From an uncultured Bacillota bacterium (GTDB lineage: Bacteria > Bacillota > Clostridia > Oscillospirales > Oscillospiraceae): a DNA stretch of 22,862 nt. The stretch lies in assembly GCA_947383275.1 (NCBI GenBank), contig CANDCW010000036.1, positions 1 to 22,862 of the forward strand, in the 5' to 3' direction. The position numbers and the translations under genes are program-made. The notes beneath the pieces are model-generated. The model had not been told where the DNA came from, made no database searches, and was given only the letters and a program-made list of their open reading frames with translations. Shown here in pieces: positions 14,384 to 21,571 of this stretch. Positions within the stretch are counted from its first letter, which is position 1. Each line of letters opens with the position of its first letter.

Positions 14384-15163
14384 ATGCTGCTGGCGGAACG
14401 CCGTCAGGTGATTTTAGACCGGATCCGGGCTGCCTCCCGGGTGGTGGTGAGCGAGCTGAGCACCGAGTTTGGCGTGTCGGAGGAGACCATCCGCCGGGAT
14501 CTGGAGTGGCTGGAGCAGGAGGGGGTTGCCATGCGCACCTACGGGGGCGCGGTGCTTAAGCAGGGCGATCAGGCCCCGCCCCCTTATGCCACTCGGAAGA
14601 ACACCAATGTGGAGGGTAAAGTGGCAATCGCCCGGCTGCTGGCCGGGATGGTCCGGGACGGCGACACCCTTATGGTGGACGAGAGCTCTACCGCGCTCTT
14701 TGCCGTCCGGGCGGTGCGGCAGCGAAAGGAGCTCACGCTCATCACCAATTCCCTGAACATTTTGCAGGAGGCCAGCGGCCAGGATTCCTGGCACGTTATC
14801 GCTACCGGCGGGCTGCTCAAGCCGGACATTATGGCCCTGGTAGGCCCCAAGGCGCTGAGCACCATTTCCGGCTACCATGTGCGGTATGCGGTGCTGTCCG
14901 CCCGGGGGGTGAACACCCAGCTGGGCATTACCGACTCCTCGGACGATGTGGTTCAGGTGAAGCGGGCCATGATGGCGGCGGCGGATCACGCCGTTCTGCT
15001 GGCCGACTACCGGAAGTTTGACCGCTCCGGTTTTGTTTCGCTGGGGCGGCTGGAGGAGATCGACCGGCTCATCACCGACCGGGAGCCGCCGGAGGAATGG
15101 CGGCAGCGGCTGGAGGACAGCAGGGTGGAGGTCCTGTGCCGCAGTGAACAGGCGCAATCTTAA
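14384..15163 (+). CDS. DeoR/GlpR-family transcriptional regulator
   Basis: This 259-residue DNA-binding protein is normally a repressor that responds to a phosphorylated metabolite. The N-terminal winged helix-turn-helix spans about 5-57, with VVVSELSTEFGVSEETIRRDLEWLE (20-44) and the wing motif YGGAV (53-57). The C-terminal DeoRC sensor domain contains VDESSTALFAV, ITNSLNIL and a VGPKALSTI...YHVRYAVLSARGV segment. AAGGAGGCGG precedes the ATG. The gene opens the 2-oxoacid dehydrogenase operon (E2 begins 38 bp after its stop) and diverges from lplA. Autoregulation and control of both sides is inferred from the promoter palindrome and repeats. The effector is unknown. Confidence 0.93.
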   Translation: MLLAERRQVILDRIRAASRVVVSELSTEFGVSEETIRRDLEWLEQEGVAMRTYGGAVLKQGDQAPPPYATRKNTNVEGKVAIARLLAGMVRDGDTLMVDESSTALFAVRAVRQRKELTLITNSLNILQEASGQDSWHVIATGGLLKPDIMALVGPKALSTISGYHVRYAVLSARGVNTQLGITDSSDDVVQVKRAMMAAADHAVLLADYRKFDRSGFVSLGRLEEIDRLITDREPPEEWRQRLEDSRVEVLCRSEQAQS

Positions 15164-15201
15164 CATTTCCATATCAGAATGAACGATTAGGAGGAATGGT
15201 C

Positions 15202-16446
15202 ATGGCAAACGCGGTCCTGATGCCCAAGGCGGGTATCACAGTGGAATCCTGCATTATCGGCAAATGGGAGAAGAAGGTGGGCGACCAGATTGCCGAGGGC
15301 GACATCCTGTTTACTTACGAGACGGATAAAGCCGCTTTCGAGTGTGAGTCCACCGCCGCCGGCGAGCTGCTGGAGATTTTCTTCGGCGACGGCGAGGAGG
15401 TGCCCTGCCTGGTAAATGTCTGTGCCATCGGAAGCAAGGGGGAGGATGTGTCCGCGCTGCGTCCTGACGGCGCGGCTGCCGCCGCCGAAGCGGTTCCCAC
15501 AGTCGAGGCGGCTCCCGCTCCTGCGGTTGAGATAGCGGCCCCCACCGTTGCCGCAGCCGGAGGCGCCGGAAAAATCTCGCCCCGGGCCCGGAGCCTGGCC
15601 GGGCGGGCCGGAGTGGACGGTTTTCTGGCCGTGCCGACCGGCCCCAATGGCCGCATTATTGAGCGGGATGTGCGCAGGTTGATGGCTGAGGGGGCGCCCG
15701 ATGTACGGGCGGAGGCTCCCGCGCCCGCCTCCGCTGCAACGGACGATGCCTCTGAGTATGAGGATGTGAAGTTCAGCGGCATCCGCCGGGCGATCAGCAA
15801 ATCCATGCACAACTCCCTGGCCACCATGGCCCAGCTGACCCACAACTTCTCCTTTGACGCCTCCGCCGTCCTTGCTTACCGGAAGCTGTTGAAGGAGTCG
15901 GGCGGCGAGTGCGCCGGCATTACCATCGGAGACCTGATCCTCTACGCGGTGTCCCGTGTGCTGCCCGCCTGGCCCGATCTGAATGCCCATATGCTGGACG
16001 ACAGCAGCATCCGTAAGTTCAGGCATGTGAACCTGGGTGTGGCCGTGGACACCCCCCGGGGGCTGATCGTCCCCACCATAATGCACGCCGACGAGAAGAG
16101 CCTTTTGGAAATTTCCAAGGAGCTGAAGGTGCTTGCGGCCGAGGCCCGGGACGGGGCCATCAGCCCGGACAAGCTCACCGGGGCCAGCTTCACCGTGTCC
16201 AACCTGGGCGGGTTCGGCGTGGAGAGCTTTACCCCTGTCATCAACCCGCCCCAGACTGGTATCCTGGGTGTGTGCACCACGGTTCAGAGGCCCAAGCTGG
16301 GGGAGGACGGCTCCATCCGGCTGTACCCCGCCATGGCCCTGTCCCTTACCTACGACCACCGGGCCATCGACGGTGCGCCCGCCTCCCGCTTTGTGCAGGA
16401 GCTGTGCAGGCAGCTGGAGCATTTTACCGTACTGCTGGCCAAATAA
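15202..16446 (+). CDS. E2 dihydrolipoamide acyltransferase of a 2-oxoacid dehydrogenase complex
   Basis: E2 is the core of the complex: it accepts the acyl group from E1 on a swinging lipoyl arm and passes it to CoA. The 414-residue protein has one lipoyl domain (1-80) with lipoyl lysine K43 in YETDKAAFE and an Ala/Pro linker (91-122). The E3/E1-binding domain has ISPRARSLAGRAGVDG (125-140), GPNGRIIERDV. A second linker precedes the catalytic domain with H386-X3-D390-G (DHRAIDG). ATG 15202 is preferred over ATG 15196 because the GGAGGA site (15190-15195) touches the latter. The substrate (pyruvate, acetoin-type or branched-chain) cannot be settled from sequence alone. Pyruvate dehydrogenase is the simplest guess. 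Confidence 0.93.
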   Translation: MANAVLMPKAGITVESCIIGKWEKKVGDQIAEGDILFTYETDKAAFECESTAAGELLEIFFGDGEEVPCLVNVCAIGSKGEDVSALRPDGAAAAAEAVPTVEAAPAPAVEIAAPTVAAAGGAGKISPRARSLAGRAGVDGFLAVPTGPNGRIIERDVRRLMAEGAPDVRAEAPAPASAATDDASEYEDVKFSGIRRAISKSMHNSLATMAQLTHNFSFDASAVLAYRKLLKESGGECAGITIGDLILYAVSRVLPAWPDLNAHMLDDSSIRKFRHVNLGVAVDTPRGLIVPTIMHADEKSLLEISKELKVLAAEARDGAISPDKLTGASFTVSNLGGFGVESFTPVINPPQTGILGVCTTVQRPKLGEDGSIRLYPAMALSLTYDHRAIDGAPASRFVQELCRQLEHFTVLLAK

Positions 16447-16461
16447 GGAGGAAGAGTCAAC

Positions 16462-17829
16462 ATGGAACTGTTTGATCTGATTGTCATTGGCGGCGGCCCC
16501 GGCGGCTACCTGTGTGCCGAGCGGGCCGCTCAGGGCGGAATGAAGGTGGCCCTGTTTGAGGAGCGGGCCTTGGGCGGCACCTGCCTGAACGAGGGCTGCG
16601 TGCCCACCAAAACCTTCCTTAACTCCGCCAAGCTGTACCGCCACGCCACCGAGAGCGCCGCCTTCGGCGTCACGGCCGGGAATGTTTCGCTGGACCACGT
16701 CAAGGTGGTGGAGCGGAAGGACAAGGTGGTGAAAACCTTGGTGTCCGGCGTGAGCGGCACCATGAAGAGCTGTAAAATCACTGTTATCGACAAAAGAGCG
16801 GCCATTGAAGGCCGGGCGGACGGCTGCTTTGCCGTCAAGGCCGATGGGCGGATCTACACAGCTAAGCGCCTGGTCATTGCCTCCGGGTCGGAGACAGTAA
16901 TTCCGCCCGTCCCCGGCCTGAAGGAGGGGCTGGAATCCGGCTTTGTGGTTACAAACCGGGAGGTACTGGACCGCAAGAAGCTGCCCCGTGAGCTGGTGGT
17001 GATTGGCGGCGGCGTGATCGGCCTGGAAATGGCCTGCTATTTTGCCACCGTAGGGGTGCATGTCACCGTTATTGAGATGATGCCCAAGATCGCCGGTACC
17101 ACCGACCCCGCCATCTGCAAGGTGCTTATGGACGAGTACGGCAAGCGGGGCATGGAGTTCAAACTCTCCTGCAAGGTGCTGGAGGTTGCCGGGGACTGCG
17201 TGCTCTATGAGGAGGCCGGGGAGAAAAAGGAGGTTAAGTGCGATCTGGTGCTGCTGTCCGCAGGGCGCAAGCCCTCCACCCAGGGCCTGGGGCTGGAAAA
17301 GCTGGGCCTGGAAATGGACCGTGCCGCCATCGTCACCGACAAGCACCTGTGCACCAATGTGGCGGGGGTCTACGCCGTAGGCGACTGCAACGGCAAGCTG
17401 ATGCTGGCCCACACCGCCTACCGGGAGGCCGAGGTAGCTGTTAACCATATGCTGGGCGTGAAGGACGAGATGCGCTACAATGTGATCCCCTCCGTCATCT
17501 ACACCGACCCCGAGGTGGCCAGCGTAGGCGAGAGCGCCGAAAGCGCCAGGGCCAAGGGCCTGGAGGTCAAGGAGGTGGAGCTGCCCATGCTGTACTCTGG
17601 CCGCTACGTGGCGGAGAACGAGAACGGAAAGGGCTTTATCAAGCTGGTGGTGGACGTCAAGAGCAACTGCCTGATCGGCTGCCACATGGTGGGCGGATAC
17701 GCCTCGGAGATTATCATGACCGCGGCCATGATGGTGGATACCGAGCTGCCCCCTGAGCGGCTGAAAAAACTGGTGTTCCCCCATCCCACCGTAGGCGAGA
17801 TCATTCGGGAAGCGATATTCAAGATTTAA
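16462..17829 (+). CDS. lpdA: E3 dihydrolipoyl dehydrogenase
   Basis: E3 reoxidises the dihydrolipoyl arm of E2 and passes electrons through a disulfide and FAD to NAD+. The 455-residue protein has an N-terminal FAD-binding GGGPGG (10-15), the redox-active disulfide in GGTCLNEGCVPTK (C41, C46), an NAD-binding GGGVIGLE and a second FAD contact in GVYAVGDCNGKLMLAHTAYREA. The C-terminal catalytic H441-P-x3-E446 pair comes from the partner subunit of the dimer. No lipoyl domain is fused to it. The ribosome site AGGAGGA overlaps the E2 stop. It is the middle gene of the complex operon. Confidence 0.96.
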   Translation: MELFDLIVIGGGPGGYLCAERAAQGGMKVALFEERALGGTCLNEGCVPTKTFLNSAKLYRHATESAAFGVTAGNVSLDHVKVVERKDKVVKTLVSGVSGTMKSCKITVIDKRAAIEGRADGCFAVKADGRIYTAKRLVIASGSETVIPPVPGLKEGLESGFVVTNREVLDRKKLPRELVVIGGGVIGLEMACYFATVGVHVTVIEMMPKIAGTTDPAICKVLMDEYGKRGMEFKLSCKVLEVAGDCVLYEEAGEKKEVKCDLVLLSAGRKPSTQGLGLEKLGLEMDRAAIVTDKHLCTNVAGVYAVGDCNGKLMLAHTAYREAEVAVNHMLGVKDEMRYNVIPSVIYTDPEVASVGESAESARAKGLEVKEVELPMLYSGRYVAENENGKGFIKLVVDVKSNCLIGCHMVGGYASEIIMTAAMMVDTELPPERLKKLVFPHPTVGEIIREAIFKI

Positions 17830-17850
17830 ATATAAGGAGGATGTTTCACC

Positions 17851-20322
17851 ATGCCTAAGAGCATTTTTGTGGATCCCGCCGCCACCAGGGCCCCGGGGAA
17901 GATCACCTTTGAGGATATCCCTGTCAACGTTTACAATAAGACCATTGTCGAGGAGCGTAAGAAGTTCAGCGACGACGACCTGGTGCGCATCTGGCGGGAC
18001 ATTACCATCCTGCGGGAGTTTGAGTCCATGCTCAACCAGATCAAGACCCAGGGGGTGTACAACGGTATTGAAACGACTTACCCCGGCCCCGCCCACCTGT
18101 CCCTGGGCCAGGAGGCTGCGGCCGTGGGGCAGTCCTACCTGCTGGACCGCAACGATTTCAACTTCGGCAGCCACCGCAGCCACAGCGAGATCCTGGCCAA
18201 GAGCCTTAGCTGCATCCAGAAGCTCACCGACCAGGAGCTGATGGACGTAATGGAGAACTTCCTGGGCGGGCGCACCCTCCGGGCCGTGGAGAAGCTGGGG
18301 AGCGTAAAGGATGTCAAGGAGCTGGCCATCCGTTTTGTGGTTTATGGCGCGCTGGCCGAGGTTTTTGCCCGTGAGAATGGCTTCCACCACGGCATGGGCG
18401 GTTCGATGCACGCCTTCTTCCTGCCCTTCGGCGTATACCCCAACAACGCCATTGTGGGCGGCAGCGCCACCATCTCCACCGGCGCGGCCCTGTTCAAAAA
18501 GTGCAACGGCAAGCCCGGCATTGTGGTCTGCAACATTGGCGACGGTTCTCTGGGCCGCGGCCCTGTCTGGGAGGCCATGAACTTTGCCTGCATGGATCAG
18601 TTCCACACCCTCTGGGAGAAGGGCCGGGACCAGGGTATGCCCATCTTGTACAACATTTTCAACAACTCCTACGGCATGGGCGGACAGACCCGGGGCGAGA
18701 CCATGGCCTACGATATGCTGGCCCGTATGGGGTCCGGCGTATCCCCCACCCAGCTCCACGCCGAGCGGGTGGACGGCTACAATCCCCTGGCGGTCATCGA
18801 TGCCATGGAGCGCAAGCTGGAGCTGCTCCGGGCTGGGAAGGGCCCCGTCCTGCTGGATACCATTACCTACCGCCTGTCCGGCCACTCCACCTCCGACCAG
18901 AATGCTTACCGCACCAAGGAGGAGATCGAGGCGTGGCGGGCTGTGGACCCCATCGTCACCTACCGGCAGGGCCTGGTGGAGGCCGGCGTGGCCCCGGACA
19001 GCCGCTTCGAGGAGATTATGGCCGAAACGGTGGAGCGCATGACCATGATCTGCCGTCACGCCGCCGACCCCGCGCTTTCCCCCTACGCCGACTTTGGCAA
19101 CGATCCCGCCTATGTGGAGCGGCTGATGTACTCCAACCAGAAGGTGCCCTCCTTTGACACGGAGCGCACCCCCGAGGCCCTCACCCCCAAGGAGGAGTGC
19201 CCCCTGTGGCAGAAGATCCAGGGCAAAGAGCGGGCGCCGGTGAAGGACGGCAAGCCGGTGAGCAAAATGAAGCTGTTTAACCTCCGGGACGGTATCAGCG
19301 AGGTTCTTCTGGACAAATTCTACGAGGATCCCACCATGATTTCCTATGGCGAGGATGTTCGGGACTGGGGCGGCGCTTTCGCCATCTACCGGGGCATGGC
19401 CGACTCCATCCCCCACAGCCGCTTGTTCAACTCCCCCATCTCCGAGGCCGCCATTGTAGGCACCGCCGTGGGCTACGGCATGTGCGGCGGCCGGGCCGTG
19501 GTGGAGCTGATGTACGCAGACTTCATCGGCTGCGCCGGCGATGAGATTTTCAACCAGCTGTCTAAATGGCAGTCCATGTCCGCCGGCATTTTGAAGATGC
19601 CCGTGGTGGTCCGGGTGTCGGTGGGCTCCAAATACGGCGCCCAGCACAGCCAGGACTGGACCGCCTTGTGCGCCCACATCCCCGGTTTGAAGGTGTGCTT
19701 CCCCGCCACTCCCTGGGAGGCCAAGGGGCTGATGGAGTCCGCCCTCAACGGCACCGACCCCGTTATTTTCTTCGAGAGCCAGCGTATCTATGACGTGGGT
19801 GAGCAGTTCCATGAGGGCGGCGTCCCCAGCGGCCGGTATGAGATCCCCTTTGGCGACGTAAATGTCATTCAAACTGGCAAAGATATTACCATTCTTACCA
19901 TCGGCGCTGTCCTTTACCGGGCCGTAGAGGCCGCCAAGGAGCTGAAAGAGAAGTACGGCATGGAGGCCGAGGTGATCAATCTCCACTCCCTGGTCCCACT
20001 GGACTACACGAAAATTGTGGAGAGCGTGAAGAAGACCGGAAGGGTGGTGCTGGTGAGCGACGCCTGCGCCCGGGGTTCTTTCCTGGACGATGTGGCCCGG
20101 AATATCACCGAGCTGTGCTTCGACGACCTGGACGCGCCTCCTGTGGTAGTGGGGGCCAAGAACTGGATTACTCCGCCCTATGAGTTTGACCACTACTTCT
20201 TCCCCCAGCCCTCTTGGATCATCGACGCCATCCACGAGAAGATTGTCCCTCTGCCCGGCTACGTGGCTCAGCAGAGCTTTACCGAGGCGGAGCAGATGCG
20301 GAAGGCCAAGCTAGGTGTGTAA
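17851..20322 (+). CDS. Fused E1 alpha-beta thiamine-diphosphate-dependent 2-oxoacid dehydrogenase
   Basis: E1 decarboxylates the 2-oxoacid on thiamine diphosphate and acylates the lipoyl arm of E2. Alpha and beta subunits are joined in one 823-residue chain. The alpha half (about 40-440) has SLGQEAAAVG (84-93), HRSH (108-111), GGSMH (183-187) and the ThDP/Mg motif from GDG (230-232) to NN (271-272). The beta half (from about 474) has ISYGEDV, the ISEAAIVG active-site Glu (E532), and GAQHSQDW (596-603); a transketolase C-terminal domain ends the chain. Compared with ordinary E1 alpha, there are extra residues between HRSH and GGSMH and about 12 extra in the GDG-NN interval. AAGGAGGA precedes the ATG. 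Which 2-oxoacid it uses is unresolved. Confidence 0.93.
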   Translation: MPKSIFVDPAATRAPGKITFEDIPVNVYNKTIVEERKKFSDDDLVRIWRDITILREFESMLNQIKTQGVYNGIETTYPGPAHLSLGQEAAAVGQSYLLDRNDFNFGSHRSHSEILAKSLSCIQKLTDQELMDVMENFLGGRTLRAVEKLGSVKDVKELAIRFVVYGALAEVFARENGFHHGMGGSMHAFFLPFGVYPNNAIVGGSATISTGAALFKKCNGKPGIVVCNIGDGSLGRGPVWEAMNFACMDQFHTLWEKGRDQGMPILYNIFNNSYGMGGQTRGETMAYDMLARMGSGVSPTQLHAERVDGYNPLAVIDAMERKLELLRAGKGPVLLDTITYRLSGHSTSDQNAYRTKEEIEAWRAVDPIVTYRQGLVEAGVAPDSRFEEIMAETVERMTMICRHAADPALSPYADFGNDPAYVERLMYSNQKVPSFDTERTPEALTPKEECPLWQKIQGKERAPVKDGKPVSKMKLFNLRDGISEVLLDKFYEDPTMISYGEDVRDWGGAFAIYRGMADSIPHSRLFNSPISEAAIVGTAVGYGMCGGRAVVELMYADFIGCAGDEIFNQLSKWQSMSAGILKMPVVVRVSVGSKYGAQHSQDWTALCAHIPGLKVCFPATPWEAKGLMESALNGTDPVIFFESQRIYDVGEQFHEGGVPSGRYEIPFGDVNVIQTGKDITILTIGAVLYRAVEAAKELKEKYGMEAEVINLHSLVPLDYTKIVESVKKTGRVVLVSDACARGSFLDDVARNITELCFDDLDAPPVVVGAKNWITPPYEFDHYFFPQPSWIIDAIHEKIVPLPGYVAQQSFTEAEQMRKAKLGV

Positions 20323-20977
20323 ATTCACCAGGACGGCCAACGCCGGCGGTCTGCTGGAATTAGATGGAAGGTCCATTCTGCTGGATGGGATCTGCGACGG
20401 GGCGGGGCCTTATTTGCCCACCCCGCCGGGGATGCTGGACGCGCTGCTGGAGCGCAAGCCGGACCTGATGGTGGTTACCCATGCCCACCCTGACCACTTG
20501 GCCCCTGACGCGGCGGTGGAGTGCCTCTTTGCGTGGGGAGGCATTCCGGTGCTGGGGACCCGGGACGTGGCCCGGATCCTGTCCCCCTGGCCTGTTGCCG
20601 TGGGGGAAGCGGCGGCTGCGGGGCCCGTTGGGGTGGCGCCCATTCCGTCCCGGCACATTGGCGCGGCCCGGCGGGAGGTGGAGCATGTCAGCTTTCTGTT
20701 AAAGGGCTCCCGTCGCTGCTTCTTTCTGGGCGATGCGGCCCCGCTCCAGTGGAAGGGCTGGACCGAACCCCTGGATGTGCTCTTTGCGCCGTTTGCCTAT
20801 GCCGCTACCAACGCGGGATGGCGTGTCGTAGAGGAGCTGTCCCCCCAACGGCTGGTGCTGCTCCACATGCCCGCCCGGGACTATGACCCGGAGCGCCTCT
20901 GGAACATGGAGGGGCTGTCCCACCGCCGGGGTATCCCCGTGACCATCCCGGAAATGGGGGAGACGGTGGACTTTTAA
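20315..20977 (+). CDS. Metallo-beta-lactamase-fold hydrolase coupled to E1
   Basis: This 220-residue protein of the metallo-beta-lactamase superfamily has the metal site T-H56-A-H58-P-D60-H61. Further likely ligands are H114 (PSRHIG), D140 (FFLGDAAP) and a late histidine in LLHMPARDYDP. The layout resembles the UlaG-like/uncharacterised MBL branch. It starts at GTG 20315, overlapping the E1 stop codon by 8 bp, so it is probably translationally coupled to E1. A strong terminator follows. The next in-frame ATG (residue 40) would remove the first beta strands and is unlikely. The substrate is unknown. A role with the dehydrogenase complex, such as hydrolysing a stray acyl product, is only a suggestion from gene order. 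Confidence 0.88.
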   Translation: MCKFTRTANAGGLLELDGRSILLDGICDGAGPYLPTPPGMLDALLERKPDLMVVTHAHPDHLAPDAAVECLFAWGGIPVLGTRDVARILSPWPVAVGEAAAAGPVGVAPIPSRHIGAARREVEHVSFLLKGSRRCFFLGDAAPLQWKGWTEPLDVLFAPFAYAATNAGWRVVEELSPQRLVLLHMPARDYDPERLWNMEGLSHRRGIPVTIPEMGETVDF

Positions 20978-20983
20978 TCGCGA

Positions 20984-21018
20984 AAAAGGACCCGCAGGCA
21001 TCGCCTGCGGGTCCTTTT
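20984..21018. terminator. Bidirectional intrinsic terminator between the E1/MBL operon and fucU
   Basis: Perfect 16-nt arms at 20984-20999 and 21003-21018 (core GGACCCGCAGGC/GCCTGCGGGTCC) with loop ATC are flanked by A4 and T4 runs. It serves both the plus-strand operon and the convergent fucIU operon. Confidence 0.95.
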
Positions 21019-21030
21019 ATCTGAAACGCT

Positions 21031-21477
21031 TTATTTTATAACGCCCTTTTGGAGAATCAGGTTGGCATACACCGAAGTTTCGCCGCTCTGGAGAATGCAG
21101 TAGCAGGTACGGGCCTGGCGGTAGAACTCAAAGCGCTCATAGGAGCCCATGGCCTTTGCGCCCCGGCCGTCATATTTGGCGATGATTTCAGCGTACTCGT
21201 CCCACACAGGGATGGGCAGGTCCTTGTCGCAGTCCATTTTCTCCATGCGCATGACGGGAGTGTCTACATAGGCGTCCAGGGGGATCACCTGGAGAATGGC
21301 GTCTAGCAGCTCGGGAATGCCGTGGCCGTCCGCCCGGACAAAGACGGCGTTGGCGTCCCTGGCGGTGGAGGCGCCGGGGTAGTTGCCGTCACCGATGCAG
21401 ATGCGGTCGCCGTGGCCCATCTCAGCCAGGACCTTCAGCAGCTCAGGGGAGAGGATGGGGGGGATATTTTTCAGCAT
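21031..21477 (-). CDS. fucU: L-fucose mutarotase (RbsD/FucU family)
   Basis: FucU interconverts alpha and beta anomers of L-fucose so that the isomerase receives its preferred form. The 148-residue protein has MLKNIPPILSPELLKVLAEMGHGD with the active-site H22, IGDGNYPGAS (28-37), and the C-terminal GSYERFEFYRQARTCYCILQSGETSVYANLILQKGVI typical of FucU. It follows fucI on the same strand after a 94-bp gap, with GGAGG at 21486-21490 before the ATG. The bidirectional terminator lies just downstream. Confidence 0.96.
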   Translation of the reverse strand: MLKNIPPILSPELLKVLAEMGHGDRICIGDGNYPGASTARDANAVFVRADGHGIPELLDAILQVIPLDAYVDTPVMRMEKMDCDKDLPIPVWDEYAEIIAKYDGRGAKAMGSYERFEFYRQARTCYCILQSGETSVYANLILQKGVIK

Positions 21478-21501
21478 AGCAGTGGCCTCCTTGATTTAGC
21501 T

Positions 21502-21526
21502 GGGCGGCGGCCATAGGCCGCCGCCC
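21502..21526 (-). promoter_or_regulatory. GC-rich intercistronic hairpin between fucI and fucU
   Basis: GGGCGGCGGCC (21502-21512) and GGCCGCCGCCC (21516-21526) form a perfect 11-bp stem with a 3-nt loop. No T run follows on the minus strand, so it is not a classical terminator for fucI. A 3'-end stabiliser of the fucI message, or a processing element, is possible. Confidence 0.55.
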
Positions 21527-21544
21527 CATTAAAGTTCTTTTTGG

Positions 21545-21568
21545 TTCTTTTTCTTCCAAGAAAAAGAA
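21545..21568. repeat. A/T-only-arm inverted repeat directly after fucI
   Basis: TTCTTTTTCTT (21545-21555) and AAGAAAAAGAA (21558-21568) are perfect 11-bp arms separated by CC. It begins 4 nt after the fucI stop. I suspect it belongs to a dispersed intergenic repeat family, but that is from general impression only. Confidence 0.5.
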
Positions 21569-21571
21569 TAA

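Noticed and set aside
15187..20235. A 1682-codon open frame on the minus strand
   Set aside because: It is antisense to three well-supported enzyme genes (E2, E3, E1), is rich in His/Gly/Gln low-complexity sequence typical of a complement shadow in GC-rich DNA, and spans gene boundaries and ribosome sites.
20315..20434. Later ATG start (residue 40) for the MBL-fold protein
   Set aside because: It would delete the first beta strands (NAGGLLELDGRSILLDG) that belong to the fold; the GTG at 20315 keeps them and is coupled to the E1 stop.
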